Source: Sphingomonadales bacterium (GTDB lineage Bacteria; Pseudomonadota; Alphaproteobacteria; Sphingomonadales; Sphingomonadaceae). Taken from it: DNA of 62,575 nucleotides. A program made the translations under genes and the position numbers. This document shows, in pieces, positions 48,951 to 58,830 of the stretch; positions within the stretch are counted from its first letter, which is position 1, and each line of letters begins with the position of its first letter. Location: positions 1 to 62,575 of the forward strand of contig JAGWTB010000003.1 in assembly GCA_028869175.1 (NCBI GenBank). Reading direction: 5' to 3'. The notes beneath the pieces were generated by a model. That model was given only the letters and a program-made list of their open reading frames with translations. It did not search any database and was not told where the DNA came from.

Positions 48951-50315
48951 ATGCTCGACTTCCTCGGCACCCTGCCCCTATGCCTTGGCACAATGACGAA
49001 TCGTTCGCAATCCGCGCCGCTGGACGGTGACACCGCCCGCCAGCATTTCTATGCCGCGATGATCCTGCTGCTGGTGGCACTGCTGCTCGGCGGGGTCAAT
49101 CGCAACGTCAACCACCTCGCCGTGGAACTCGCCGCGCTGCCGCTGTTCTATCTGCTGGTGCGTGACCGGGCGCAGGTGCAGCTTGGCGCAAGTGGCCGCT
49201 TTGCCCTTGGTGCCTTTGCCGTGGCGCTGCTGCAACTGGTGCCGCTGCCGCCCGCGCTGTGGACCGCATTGCCGGGGCGCGAACTGGCGGTGGACGTCTA
49301 CCGGGCGGCCGGCATGGCTCCGGGCTGGCGGCCGATGGCGCTCGATCCCGGGGCGGCGGCGCTGGCGTTGGCCACGCTGGTGCCGGCGCTGATCCTGTTC
49401 ATCGGGGTGCGTAACCTGCCCTGGGAACAGCGCAGGCGGCTGCTGGGCATCATCGCCGCCGTCGCCTTCGCCAGCGCGCTGCTGGGCGTCGGCCAGCGCC
49501 TGATGGGCATCGGCCCGCTCTACCAGACGATGCACCGGGGTTTCTCGACCGGTCTGTTCGTCAACCGCAACCACCAGGCCGACCTGATCCTGGCGGGGGT
49601 GCTGCTGCTGCCCGCGCTGGTGCCGGCGCCGCGGCTGGACAGCCTGCGCCTGCCGCTGAGCGTCGCCGTTGTCATGCTGGGACTGGCAGTCACCGCCACC
49701 ACCTCGCGCATGGGATTGCTGCTGGCGATGCCCGCCGTGCTGCTGTCGCTCGCGCTGGTGTGGCGGCCGCCGCTGCGGTTGGTGGTGCCGGTGGCAGCCG
49801 TCTATCTGGTCGCCGCAGTGCTGGTGCTGCAACTGCCGGTTTTCGCGCCGCTGCTCGCGCGATTGGGCGACGCCGGCAATGACGACCGCGCCTGGATCGC
49901 CGACACCACCCTTGTCGCCAGCCGTGCCATGTGGCCGGTGGGATCGGGCTACGGCAGCTTCGTGCCGGTCTATGCCGCCTATGAGGATCTGGACCGCATG
50001 GCGGCGCTGCGCGTTGTTGCAGCGCACAACGATTTTCTCCAGATCATCCTCGAAGGCGGTCTTGGAGGGCTGCTGACGATCCTGGGCGCGCTGGGACTGC
50101 TGGCGCACAACGCCTGGCGGCTATGGTCTCGCGACGGTCAGGCGCAAGCCCCGGCGCTGGCCTGGGCCGCATTCGGCTGCCTTGGCGTGCTGCTGCTGCA
50201 CTCGCTGGTCGATTTTCCCATGCGCATGGCGGCGCTGATGGCCCTGTTCGCGACCTGCGCCGGAGCCAGCGATGCAGTGCAGCAATTCGTTGCCAAGGGC
50301 AGGGAATTAACCTAG
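48951..50315 (+). CDS. O-antigen ligase/polymerase family protein
   Basis: A 454-residue integral membrane protein with 10-12 helices and the Wzy_C-like core: LFVNRNHQADLILAGVLLLP, then the periplasmic loop with WPVGSGYGSFVPVY and VVAAHNDFLQIILEGGLGGL. It is the second ligase-like protein of the window and belongs with the Wza/Wzc pair, so it is probably the polymerase of the exported polysaccharide. ATG 48951 has GGGA upstream; an in-frame ATG at 48993 is an alternative. Confidence 0.88.
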   Translation: MLDFLGTLPLCLGTMTNRSQSAPLDGDTARQHFYAAMILLLVALLLGGVNRNVNHLAVELAALPLFYLLVRDRAQVQLGASGRFALGAFAVALLQLVPLPPALWTALPGRELAVDVYRAAGMAPGWRPMALDPGAAALALATLVPALILFIGVRNLPWEQRRRLLGIIAAVAFASALLGVGQRLMGIGPLYQTMHRGFSTGLFVNRNHQADLILAGVLLLPALVPAPRLDSLRLPLSVAVVMLGLAVTATTSRMGLLLAMPAVLLSLALVWRPPLRLVVPVAAVYLVAAVLVLQLPVFAPLLARLGDAGNDDRAWIADTTLVASRAMWPVGSGYGSFVPVYAAYEDLDRMAALRVVAAHNDFLQIILEGGLGGLLTILGALGLLAHNAWRLWSRDGQAQAPALAWAAFGCLGVLLLHSLVDFPMRMAALMALFATCAGASDAVQQFVAKGRELT

Positions 50316-50351
50316 TCAGCCACAACTGTTGCGATTCAACCGGGCTGGATA

Positions 50352-51053
50352 ATGGACTTCTTCCCCACACGGCGCGCCGCCGCGCTCGTCGCCTGTGCGT
50401 TGATGCTCGTAGCCGGGTGCGTCGGCCCGCATCCGACGCTGCCTGCCGCGCAAGAGGCCTACAAGGCCATCCCCGCCACCGACGTCACCGCGCCGCTGGA
50501 CTATCTGATCGGCCCGCTCGACGTGCTGCACGTATCGGTGTTCCGTGAGCCCGACCTGTCGATCGACAAGTCTGTCGTGGATTCGGACGGGATGATCCAG
50601 GTGCCGCTGCTGGGTTCGGTCAAGGCGGCGGGGATGACATCCACCCAGCTGTCGCACCAGCTCGAATCGATGTTCTCGCAGCGCTTCCTCAAGGACCCCA
50701 GCGTCAACGTCAGCATCACCGAATCGTCGCGCCGCCGCGTGACCGTCGATGGCGCGGTGGTGCAGCCCGGGGTCTATGAAATGCCGGGCCGCATCTCGCT
50801 GATCGATGCCGTGGCGCTGGCCAAGGGGCTGGGGCCGACGTCCAAGGCGCAGCAAGTGGTCGTCATCCGCCGCTATGAGGGCAAGCGGATCGGCGGGGTC
50901 TTCGATCTCACCCGTATCCGCGCCGGGCTTGATCCCGATCCCGAAGTGGTCGCGGGCGACCAGGTCATCGTCGGCACCTCAGGGCTGAAGGCGGTCTACC
51001 GCGATCTCATCGCCTCGGCCGCGCTGCTGGCGCTGGTCTTCCGCAGATATTGA
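50352..51053 (+). CDS. Polysaccharide export outer-membrane lipoprotein (Wza/GumB-like)
   Basis: Forms the outer-membrane export channel. The 233-residue protein has a lipoprotein signal with lipobox LVAGC (Cys23). The poly_export domain follows (LDYLIGPLDVLHVSVFREPD), then one SLBB repeat (VTVDGAVVQPGVYEMPGRIS). A hydrophobic C-terminal helix ends the protein. It is 26 bases before the Wzc-type gene. Confidence 0.92.
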   Translation: MDFFPTRRAAALVACALMLVAGCVGPHPTLPAAQEAYKAIPATDVTAPLDYLIGPLDVLHVSVFREPDLSIDKSVVDSDGMIQVPLLGSVKAAGMTSTQLSHQLESMFSQRFLKDPSVNVSITESSRRRVTVDGAVVQPGVYEMPGRISLIDAVALAKGLGPTSKAQQVVVIRRYEGKRIGGVFDLTRIRAGLDPDPEVVAGDQVIVGTSGLKAVYRDLIASAALLALVFRRY

Positions 51054-51078
51054 TGCCCGTCCCAGACCTGGAATTTCC

Positions 51079-53277
51079 GTGAACGCACCAGCCCAACTCG
51101 AACGGTCGATCCAGCCAGACGCGGCAAGCTTCGCTGATGGCGAGGACAGTTCCGGTCTGCCCACGCTGCAGATCGATCTGCGCAGGATCTTTGCCGCGTT
51201 CTATCGCAACCGGCTGTTCATCGCCGGCATCATGCTGCTGGCGCTGTCGCTGGGCATGATCGCCACGCTGACCACCACGCCGATCTACCGCGCCACGGCG
51301 TCGGTGCAGGTGGACGTACAGACCGAGAATTTCATCAACGATTCGCGCAACGGCGAATCGAACCCCTACGCCTACGATCTTGATCGCTTCCTGCAGACCA
51401 ACCTCGATGTGCTGACCAGCCATTCGCTGGCGCTGCGCGTGGTCAACGCGCTCAACCTCGCGGGAAATGATGACTTTTTCCGGCGCATGTCGCTCAACGC
51501 GCCGCGCTCGACCGAGCCGGGCATGACCATGGCGGATACCCGGCGCAAGGTCATCGCCGACGTACTGCAGGGCAATCTCGAATCGAAGCTGCCGCGCAGC
51601 AGCCAGGTGGTGGAAATCAGCTTCACCTCGCCCGATCCGGCCTATGCCACCAAGATCGCCAACAGCTACGCCGAACAGTTCATCGCCGCGAACCTGCAGC
51701 GCAAGTTCGATTCCTCGGCCTATGCGCGCACCTATCTGGAAGACCAGCTGCGCATCGCCAAGGACCGGCTCGAAGCCTCTGAACGGGCGCAGATTTCCTA
51801 CGCGCGTGACAAGGGCCTGATCGACGTTGTCACCGAAAGCTCCAGCGGCAATGACCGTACCTCCACCTCGCTGCTGCTGACCACGCTGGTCGATGCCAAC
51901 AAGGCCCTGTCCGACGCGACGTCTGAACGGGTTCGCGCCGAGGAGCGCTACCGGGTGGCGGCATCGGGCAATGTCCTGGCGATCCCCGAAGTGCAGAACA
52001 ATTCGGCGATCCAGCAGTTGCTGCGCGAACGCGCCGTCGCTTCGGCCGAACTGTCGCGCGACAAGGAGCGCTACGGCGAGGATCATCCGGTGATGAAGCA
52101 GCGGCGCGATCAGGTTGCCGACTTTGATCGCCAGATCAACCGCTATGCCAACCAGGTGCGTGACAGCCTGCACCAGCAATACGACACCGCCCTGCGCAAC
52201 GAGCGTCAGCTTGCCGGCCAGGTTACCGGCCTGCGCGGCAAGAACCAGGTCGAGCAGGGCGACCGCGTGCAGTTCAACATCCTCTCGCGCGAGGCATCGA
52301 CCAACCGGACGATGTATGAAGGCCTGCTGCAGCGCTACAAGGAAGTCAGTGCCTCTGCCGGGGTGGCGACCAACAACATCTCGATGGTCGACAAGGCCGA
52401 CCCGCCAACCAGCCCGATCCGCCCGCGCCCGCTGCGCAATCTGGCGATCGCGCTGTTGATCGGCGCGCTGGCCTCGATCATCTTCGTGGTGCTGCGCGAC
52501 TATTATGACGACGCGATCCGCACCCCGGACGACGTGATCAAGAAGCTGCAGATTCCGTTCCTCGGCATCCTGCCCAAGCTGCCCGTCGGGGTTACCGCCG
52601 CCGAAGCGCTCGACGATCCGAAGTCGAGCGTGTCGGAAGCCTTCGCAGCGCTTCGCACGCAGATGAGCCTGCTGTCATCCGACGGTGTGCCACGCACCAT
52701 GATGGTGACCTCCAGCCGCGAGAGCGAGGGCAAGTCGATGGTTGCCTTCGGCATCGCCCGTTCCTTTGCCCGGCTGGGCAAGCGGGTGCTGGTGGTGGAC
52801 TCCGACCTTCGCCGCCCGTCGCAGCACCGCCTGTTCGATACGTCGCGCGATGTCGGGCTGACCAACGTGCTCACCCGCCAGATTCGCTGGCAGGACGCCG
52901 TGCAGAAGACCGACCTTGCGGAAGTGGACTTCATTCCCTCTGGTCCCCTGCCGCCGAGCGTGCCTGAACTGCTGTCGGGCGGCAGCTACCGCCAGTTCAT
53001 CGAAGATACCAACCAGGCCTATGACATGGTGATGATCGACGCGCCGCCGGTGCTCGGTCTCGCCGATGCCATCCTGCTGGGCCACATGATCAACCACGTG
53101 ATCTACGTGATCGAATCGGGCCGTCCGCTGCGCGGTCGCGGCCTGGCTGCGGTGCGCCGCCTGCGCGCCGCCGGGATCAGGATCGATGGCACCGTGCTCA
53201 ACAAGTTCGATCCCAAGCACACCGGCTACGGCTACGAGTACGGCTACTATTACTACTACGGCAAGGACGACAAATAG
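51079..53277 (+). CDS. Polysaccharide co-polymerase with tyrosine autokinase domain (Wzc/GumC-like)
   Basis: A 732-residue inner-membrane protein controlling chain length and export. The Wzz domain has helix one at ~42-65 and helix two at ~455-475, with a periplasmic coiled coil between. The cytoplasmic BY-kinase has Walker A SSRESEGKSMVA, Walker A' VLVVDSDLRRP and Walker B DMVMIDAPPVLG. The tail GYGYEYGYYYYYGKDDK is the tyrosine cluster that is autophosphorylated. It starts at GTG 51079. Confidence 0.94.
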   Translation: MNAPAQLERSIQPDAASFADGEDSSGLPTLQIDLRRIFAAFYRNRLFIAGIMLLALSLGMIATLTTTPIYRATASVQVDVQTENFINDSRNGESNPYAYDLDRFLQTNLDVLTSHSLALRVVNALNLAGNDDFFRRMSLNAPRSTEPGMTMADTRRKVIADVLQGNLESKLPRSSQVVEISFTSPDPAYATKIANSYAEQFIAANLQRKFDSSAYARTYLEDQLRIAKDRLEASERAQISYARDKGLIDVVTESSSGNDRTSTSLLLTTLVDANKALSDATSERVRAEERYRVAASGNVLAIPEVQNNSAIQQLLRERAVASAELSRDKERYGEDHPVMKQRRDQVADFDRQINRYANQVRDSLHQQYDTALRNERQLAGQVTGLRGKNQVEQGDRVQFNILSREASTNRTMYEGLLQRYKEVSASAGVATNNISMVDKADPPTSPIRPRPLRNLAIALLIGALASIIFVVLRDYYDDAIRTPDDVIKKLQIPFLGILPKLPVGVTAAEALDDPKSSVSEAFAALRTQMSLLSSDGVPRTMMVTSSRESEGKSMVAFGIARSFARLGKRVLVVDSDLRRPSQHRLFDTSRDVGLTNVLTRQIRWQDAVQKTDLAEVDFIPSGPLPPSVPELLSGGSYRQFIEDTNQAYDMVMIDAPPVLGLADAILLGHMINHVIYVIESGRPLRGRGLAAVRRLRAAGIRIDGTVLNKFDPKHTGYGYEYGYYYYYGKDDK

Positions 53278-53278
53278 G

Positions 53279-54439
53279 GTGGCGGGCCGGCAGCCTTTCG
53301 GGGCGCTGGTCGCCACGGCGGCGCTGGCAGGCGCGCTAGTGCTGGCGGGAGCCGGATCGGCGCTGGGCGAGATCGATCCCGCCGCCGGTGCCGCTCTTGC
53401 CCCGTGGGACAGCGAGCTGCACGAAAGCCTGGCCCTGCGCGCCTTCGCCGCCAACCGCAGCGCCCAGGCAGGTCACCACGCGCGGCGCGCACTGGCCGCC
53501 ATGCCGTTTGGCCAGCCCAGCCTGACCATCCTTTCGCTGCAAGGCGACGCCCGGCAGCGGCTTGACGGGCTGAACCAGTCGGCAGCTCTCGGCTGGCGCG
53601 ATGTGCTGACCGACATGCGGCTGGTTTCCGCCGCTTTCGCCAATGGCGATCCGGTGGTCGCCGCGCAGCGGATCGATGCCTTTGGCCGCACTGCCGGCGG
53701 CAAGGCAGTGACCGTGCCGGCGGATCGGCTGCTGACGATGAAGGGTGGAGTCGAGGCCCTGGCCGAACGGGCCGCCCATCACAGCGACAATGGCTGGTTG
53801 CCCGAATATCTCGATCAGCCGGCGCGCACGCCCGAACTTGTGGCCGCGCGCACGGCGCTGATGCAGCGGCTGGACCGCGATGATGGCGATTGGCGCTGGC
53901 TGGCGATTGTCCACGCGATCAAGGGCATTGCCGACGGCGGCCACAGCGATGCGGCGTTCGACCTCTGGCGCTCGACGCTGGCCGACCCGGGCCAATGGGG
54001 CCGGGGAATCTACGATCCCGAATTCCGCCTGTTCGGCACGAGCCGGATGGCGACCGGCGGTGACTGGCAAGTGCCTGGCGAGCCGCTGCTCACCGCCGAA
54101 CGGCGCGATGAGGGCGGCCTGCATCTTGCCTGGCAGCCCGGCCCTGCCGGACTGGCGCTGTTCCAGACGGTGCGCCCCACCGGCGGGCCGGTCGACCTGC
54201 GGATCGTGTGGCATGGCACGGCATCGCCCGAGCCGGACTTTGCCTGGCAATTGCAGTGCCTTGACGGCGGGCTTGTTCCCCTGCAGCGCACCGTGACCGC
54301 AGTGACCGGTGGCTGGGAAGAACGCTACACCGGCCCTGCCCCGTCCTGCCCGGTCGCGCTGCTCATGCTGCAGCGCCGCTCGACCGGCAGCACGGGCGAA
54401 GCGGTGATCCGCTCGGTCGGCTTCGGCCCGGCTGCCTGA
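53279..54439 (+). CDS. Exported or membrane-anchored protein of unknown function in the wza-wzc operon
   Basis: A 386-residue protein starting at GTG 53279, two bases after the wzc stop. A hydrophobic signal/anchor (~7-27, ALVATAALAGALVLAGAGSA) is followed by an alpha-helical, TPR-like part (ESLALRAFAANRSAQAGHHA with a following ARRALAAMPFG). The C-terminal part is beta-rich with two cysteines (LQCLDGG, PSCPVAL). No family assigned. Its place at the end of the export operon suggests a periplasmic role in polysaccharide secretion. Confidence 0.7.
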   Translation: MAGRQPFGALVATAALAGALVLAGAGSALGEIDPAAGAALAPWDSELHESLALRAFAANRSAQAGHHARRALAAMPFGQPSLTILSLQGDARQRLDGLNQSAALGWRDVLTDMRLVSAAFANGDPVVAAQRIDAFGRTAGGKAVTVPADRLLTMKGGVEALAERAAHHSDNGWLPEYLDQPARTPELVAARTALMQRLDRDDGDWRWLAIVHAIKGIADGGHSDAAFDLWRSTLADPGQWGRGIYDPEFRLFGTSRMATGGDWQVPGEPLLTAERRDEGGLHLAWQPGPAGLALFQTVRPTGGPVDLRIVWHGTASPEPDFAWQLQCLDGGLVPLQRTVTAVTGGWEERYTGPAPSCPVALLMLQRRSTGSTGEAVIRSVGFGPAA

Positions 54440-54451
54440 TGGCGCGACCAG

Positions 54452-54479
54452 GCGGGGCGGCCATCCTGCGCCGCCCCGC
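54452..54479. terminator. GC-rich hairpin between convergent genes
   Basis: GCGGGGCGG pairs with CCGCCCCGC around ten bases, 12 bases after the stop of the last export-operon gene. There is no T-run. It may end transcription from the export operon and from the SGNH gene on the other strand. Confidence 0.5.
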
Positions 54480-54493
54480 TCGATCCGCCCGGT

Positions 54494-55942
54494 TCAGCGC
54501 AGCCCGGCGATGTGGCTGCGCACCAGCTGCGCCAGCAACATGCCCAGCGCGCGCTGTCCTTCCGGCGTGGGATGCGTGCCATCGCTGGAGACGAACAGGT
54601 CCGCCGTGCCCCAGCCGGTCGGCGTGCCCGCCTTGCCGCGACCGGTCATGTACGAAGGACCGACCTCTACCACCGGCTCGCCCGATGCGTGGGCATAGCG
54701 CAGCGCGCCGTCGAAGCCGTACAGCGCCTTGGGCGATGCCTGGGTGAAAGAGGTCAGATGCACTCGCTCGCGCGTGGCACCGCTGCCGATTTCCACCGTC
54801 GCGCCAACCCGGATGTTGGCCGAACCACCCACCACCGCATCGACAAGGATGCCCTGCCCCGCCGCCACGGCAGTCGGCACCCCGGAATTGCCGGGCCTGC
54901 CCGCTGCATGGGCACCGGACAGCAGCGTGGCAGCCGTGGGGCCGTTGAAACCGAACGGCAACTGCACGGGATTGAGCCAGATACCGCCCGCTGCGGTGAA
55001 GCCGCTGCGCGTTGCGTCCATCACGTCGAGCGCGGCGGAGTTCATCGTTTCCACCCCGCCGGAACAGGCATGGGCCCCGATCACCAGACAGCCAGGCAGC
55101 GAGGCGCGCAGTTCCGCCACCAGCGCCGCCGCTTCGCTCGCCACTTGCGCGGCGGGCTGCGACCAGTCGTTGACGCTGCCCATGATGATGACGATGTCAG
55201 GCTTGTAGGCAACAACATCGCTTTGCAGGCGAGCGCGGAACGTCTTTTTGGTGCCACTCTGGTTATTGACATAGCCGGTGCCGCCAATGCCTGAGCTCCA
55301 CACGTCGTCCCAGCCCATCGCATCGGCAAACCAGTTCTGCCACTGATCGCTGCCCAGCGCGGTGAACGAATCGCCCAGGCAGATCACGCGCGGGCCGCGC
55401 ACGGTGGCGGGATAGATCGCGTCGGTCGGGCCAACCCCCACGCTCGCCAGCCACCAGTTCGCCCCGATCAGATCGATCCGGCGGACCTTGCGGCTGCCGA
55501 AGTCATAGCGCTGGTAGGTGGTCGTGGCCACGGCCGGGCCGGTCAGCGCCACGAATTCGCCGTCTACCCTTACCAGCACGCCCAGCTGCGCCGAAGGCAC
55601 GCCCAGCTCGAAGCTGGCCCCGTCGTGAATGAAGGACACCTGCATCGCGCCGCGTGCGTTCGGTGCGCCGGTGCCATTGGTGATGGTCGTGCCGGGAACG
55701 GCAGCGAAGCCCGGTGGGGCGGCGTCGGGCTGGGTGCGGCTGATGGTGAACACCCCGCCCAGTGGCATCGAGGGGACGTTGAAATAGGCATTGTGCGCCG
55801 CCGGGAAGAACTGGCGCGAGAGGGTGGCGGTGGCGCTGCTGGTGACGGTCGGCGGCAGTGCCATCACGGCCGGGGGGCGGATCTGCGCGGGCAGCGTGCT
55901 GCGCCAGGCGGGCTGGCTGCGGGGGAAGAACAGCGCGCCCAT
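54494..55942 (-). CDS. SGNH/GDSL hydrolase with N-terminal beta-rich domain
   Basis: A 482-residue protein without signal peptide. Residues ~1-165 are beta-rich with no clear family. The hydrolase part shows block I ICLGDSFTALG, the oxyanion block GIGGTGY, block III IMGSVNDW and the catalytic pair SSDGTHPTPEG. Its probable action is sugar deacetylation or esterolysis. The ATG overlaps the stop of the upstream 114-residue gene by one base. Lack of a signal peptide and the beta-rich head resemble phage tail-associated hydrolases; a role in trimming the local polysaccharide is equally possible. Confidence 0.8.
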   Translation of the reverse strand: MGALFFPRSQPAWRSTLPAQIRPPAVMALPPTVTSSATATLSRQFFPAAHNAYFNVPSMPLGGVFTISRTQPDAAPPGFAAVPGTTITNGTGAPNARGAMQVSFIHDGASFELGVPSAQLGVLVRVDGEFVALTGPAVATTTYQRYDFGSRKVRRIDLIGANWWLASVGVGPTDAIYPATVRGPRVICLGDSFTALGSDQWQNWFADAMGWDDVWSSGIGGTGYVNNQSGTKKTFRARLQSDVVAYKPDIVIIMGSVNDWSQPAAQVASEAAALVAELRASLPGCLVIGAHACSGGVETMNSAALDVMDATRSGFTAAGGIWLNPVQLPFGFNGPTAATLLSGAHAAGRPGNSGVPTAVAAGQGILVDAVVGGSANIRVGATVEIGSGATRERVHLTSFTQASPKALYGFDGALRYAHASGEPVVEVGPSYMTGRGKAGTPTGWGTADLFVSSDGTHPTPEGQRALGMLLAQLVRSHIAGLR

Positions 55943-56286
55943 CAGTCGAGCACCCAGGCGCTGAACACCGCCGTGGTGCCGGCGGCAAGGAAGCGCTGAA
56001 CCGCCAGCGGCAGGATCAGCAGGCCGGCGGGCAGCGTCAGGGTGATCTGGCTGGCATCGGCCAGTTCGAGTACCGCCGGACCGGCCACCGAACAGTCCGC
56101 CATCACGGCGCGGCCCGGCGTGACCACGGTATTGGCGGCCAGCGCCCGCGCCGCCGCATAGGGTGCCTCGCGCATCGGCAGCCCGCTCGCCGGGGTAACA
56201 GGAACCGCCGCATCCCCCGCCGCACCGAAGGCAAGGGCAACGAAGGGCACGGACAGGCTGGGATGGTTTATCTGGGGGTTGGGCAT
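55942..56286 (-). CDS. 114-residue beta-rich protein coupled to the SGNH hydrolase
   Basis: No family assigned with confidence. The product starts MPNPQINHPSLSVPFVALAF and is rich in Ala, Val and Thr, ending in beta-like pieces (LELADASQITLTLPAGLLIL, then TTAVFSAWVLD). Similar short proteins are met beside tail-fibre genes in sphingomonad prophages. AGGAG lies before ATG 56286. The AT-rich leader (56310-56360) is unlike the surrounding DNA. It forms a two-gene unit with the hydrolase. Confidence 0.65.
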   Translation of the reverse strand: MPNPQINHPSLSVPFVALAFGAAGDAAVPVTPASGLPMREAPYAAARALAANTVVTPGRAVMADCSVAGPAVLELADASQITLTLPAGLLILPLAVQRFLAAGTTAVFSAWVLD

Positions 56287-56514
56287 CGGCTGATCTCCTG
56301 AGACGAGTCGCACCAGATAACCAATATGGTTTTATGTAGGAAAGTGTTTATTCCAATTCAACCCCTTCCCCCCGTCGCTGGTTTCGCAGGTGCAGCGAGC
56401 AGGGCTTGGCAACCCGGCAAAGCCGGCTAATGTCGCGTCGATCCGGGGCGGGCGACTATCGAACGATGGTCTGTGCTTCCGGCCATGCCTGCTTGCCGGA
56501 CTGTCACTTCGCCC

Positions 56515-57408
56515 ATGCTTTTCTCGATCGTCACCATCTCGTTCAACCAGGCGCGCTGGCTGGGCGAGGCCATCGATTCGGTGCTGGCCCAGGCCGGACC
56601 GGGGGTGGAGATCGACTACATCGTCTGCGATCCCGGATCGAAGGACGATAGCCGCACCATCATCGACAGCTACGGGCCGCGCATCGCCCACCGGGTCTAC
56701 GAGAAGGACGATGGCCCCGCCGACGGACTCAACCGCGGCTTCGCCAGGGCCAGCGGCGAAGTGTTCTGCTATCTCAATTCCGACGATGTGTTCCTGCCCG
56801 GTGCCTTCGCCCGGGTCGCCGCTGCCTTTGCCCGTCACCCCGAAGTGGACGTGTTCACGGGCCACGGCTTCGCCATCGATGCCGAAAGCCGCGTGCTGCG
56901 CCGCATATGGTCGGAAAGCCATGGACGCCTGCGCGCCGGCTATTCCAGCCACCGCCAGATCCAGCCCAGCACCTTCATCCGCGCCGAAGCCTTCCGCAAA
57001 TGCGGCGGCTTCGATCCGGCCGACCGGATCATGTGGGACGGCGATCTGCTCAACAGCCTCTACCTGTCCGGCGCGCGCATCCGGCTGCTCGATGCCTGGC
57101 TCAGCGGCTACCGGCTGCACGACGAATCGATCACCAGCTCCGGCCGCGGCGAAGAGGCGCGCGACAAGGCGGAAGACTGGCAGTTCGAACGCCTGATCGG
57201 CCGCAAGCCCGGCAAGGCTGACCGGGCGCTGCGCAAGGCGCTGGAACTGTCCAAACATGTCAGCCACCCGCTGCGCAGCTTCGAACGCATCGCCTATGGC
57301 CCGCTCTACCGGCGCGGACAGTGGCAGCCCTCCCCGCTCACTCCCCTCGCCCGCACCCTCGTCGGCGCGCCCGACGTGCAGGGGACCGGACTGAAGCCGC
57401 TGGCTTGA
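56515..57408 (+). CDS. GT2-family glycosyltransferase
   Basis: A 297-residue GT-A enzyme: MLFSIVTISFNQARWLGEAI opens the nucleotide-binding fold, the DxD-type motif is YLNSDDVFLPGAF (~88-100), and the acceptor region has DRIMWDGDLLNSLY. No membrane helix is seen. ATG 56515 is taken because it starts the GT2 fold. It probably adds a sugar to the exopolysaccharide; linkage is unknown. Confidence 0.9.
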   Translation: MLFSIVTISFNQARWLGEAIDSVLAQAGPGVEIDYIVCDPGSKDDSRTIIDSYGPRIAHRVYEKDDGPADGLNRGFARASGEVFCYLNSDDVFLPGAFARVAAAFARHPEVDVFTGHGFAIDAESRVLRRIWSESHGRLRAGYSSHRQIQPSTFIRAEAFRKCGGFDPADRIMWDGDLLNSLYLSGARIRLLDAWLSGYRLHDESITSSGRGEEARDKAEDWQFERLIGRKPGKADRALRKALELSKHVSHPLRSFERIAYGPLYRRGQWQPSPLTPLARTLVGAPDVQGTGLKPLA

Positions 57409-57514
57409 CGCGCGAAACCCGCCGGGGACCATTTCGCCAAGGCACTCGACGCCCCGCCCCCGTCCGGTTAGGAAATCGCCACGATAACCGCGCATTGACC
57501 CGGGGGAAGCGCTG

Positions 57515-58747
57515 ATGCATGTCGCCAAGAGCCTTTTGGGCATGGTCCTGATCCTGGCCATCGCCTTTGCCCTCTCGTCCAACCGCCGGGCGATCCGCGC
57601 GCGGGTAGTAGGGGCGGCCTTTGCCTTGCAGGCCGGGTTTGCCGCGCTGGTGCTCTACGTGCCGTGGGGCAACCGTCTGCTGCAGGCGGTGGCGGGCGGG
57701 GTGGCCAGCCTGCTCGGCTTTGCCCATGCCGGGGTGGAATTCCTGTTCGGACCGCTGGCCAAGCCCGAGATCGGCGGCACCAGCTTCGCCATCTCGGCGC
57801 TGCCGGTGATCGTGTTCTTCGCCGCGCTGATCTCGATCCTCTACTACCTGGGCATCATGCAACTGGTGATCCGCTGGATCGGCGGCGGGCTGGAGAAGAT
57901 CACCGGGGTGAGCAAGGTGGAAAGCCTCTGCGCCGCGTCGAACATCTTCGTCGGCCAGTCCGAATCGCCGCTGGTGATCCGCCCCTATCTGGCGGCGCTG
58001 ACGCCGTCGCAGCTGTTCCTGGTGATGACCGTGGGCATGGCCGGCGTGGCGGGGACGATCCTGGCCGCCTATGCCTCGATGGGCATCCGCATCGACTATC
58101 TGGTCGCCGCCGCCTTCATGTCGGCACCGGGCGGCATCGTCATGGCCAAGATGATCATGCCCGACGATCCCGACCAGCCGGTGATCGATCCGGTCGAAAC
58201 GCCCGAGGGCCTGCATGACGAGGAACGCCCCGCCAACATCATCATGGCCGCATCGCAAGGCGCGCAGACCGGGGTGAAGCTGGCCGTCGCGGTGGGCGCG
58301 ATGGTGCTGGCCTTCGTCGCGCTGGTGGCCATGGCGAACGGCTTCGTCGGCTGGCTGGGAAGCATTGCCGGCCACCCCGAGATGACCTTCCAGTCGCTGC
58401 TGGGCTATGTCTTCGCGCCGGTGTTCTGGCTGCTCGGCGCGCCCGACTGGGCCGAGGCGCTGCGCGCGGGCAGCTATTTCGGCACCAAACTGGTGCTGAA
58501 CGAATTCGTCTCGTTCATCGATCTGGGTCAGGCGAAGGACCTTGCGCCGCGCACCGTCGCAGTGGTGACCTTCGCGCTGTGCGGCTTCGCCAACTTCAGC
58601 TCGATCGCCATCCAGATGGCGGTGACCGGCGGGCTGGCACCGAACCAGCGGCCGATCATCGCCCGGCTGGGGATCAAGGCGCTGCTGGCGGGCAGCCTGT
58701 CCAACCTGATGAGCGCGGCGCTGGCAGGACTGTTCCTCTCGCTGTAA
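57515..58747 (+). CDS. nupC: Concentrative nucleoside transporter
   Basis: A 410-residue cation-coupled nucleoside importer of the CNT family. Family features: FIFxx-type core with ASNIFVGQSESPLVIRPYL, GTILAAYASMGI and LNEFVSFIDL, plus C-terminal GFANFSSIAIQMAVTGGLAP. About ten helices are visible. GGGGGAAG precedes ATG 57515. It stands alone. Confidence 0.94.
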   Translation: MHVAKSLLGMVLILAIAFALSSNRRAIRARVVGAAFALQAGFAALVLYVPWGNRLLQAVAGGVASLLGFAHAGVEFLFGPLAKPEIGGTSFAISALPVIVFFAALISILYYLGIMQLVIRWIGGGLEKITGVSKVESLCAASNIFVGQSESPLVIRPYLAALTPSQLFLVMTVGMAGVAGTILAAYASMGIRIDYLVAAAFMSAPGGIVMAKMIMPDDPDQPVIDPVETPEGLHDEERPANIIMAASQGAQTGVKLAVAVGAMVLAFVALVAMANGFVGWLGSIAGHPEMTFQSLLGYVFAPVFWLLGAPDWAEALRAGSYFGTKLVLNEFVSFIDLGQAKDLAPRTVAVVTFALCGFANFSSIAIQMAVTGGLAPNQRPIIARLGIKALLAGSLSNLMSAALAGLFLSL

Positions 58748-58830
58748 CGGGCGGGAAACCGCGCGTTCTATCTCCATTCCGGTAGTACCCGGCGTGGCCC
58801 CGCGCTGCCCCTTGGCGGCATGGCGGGGCC

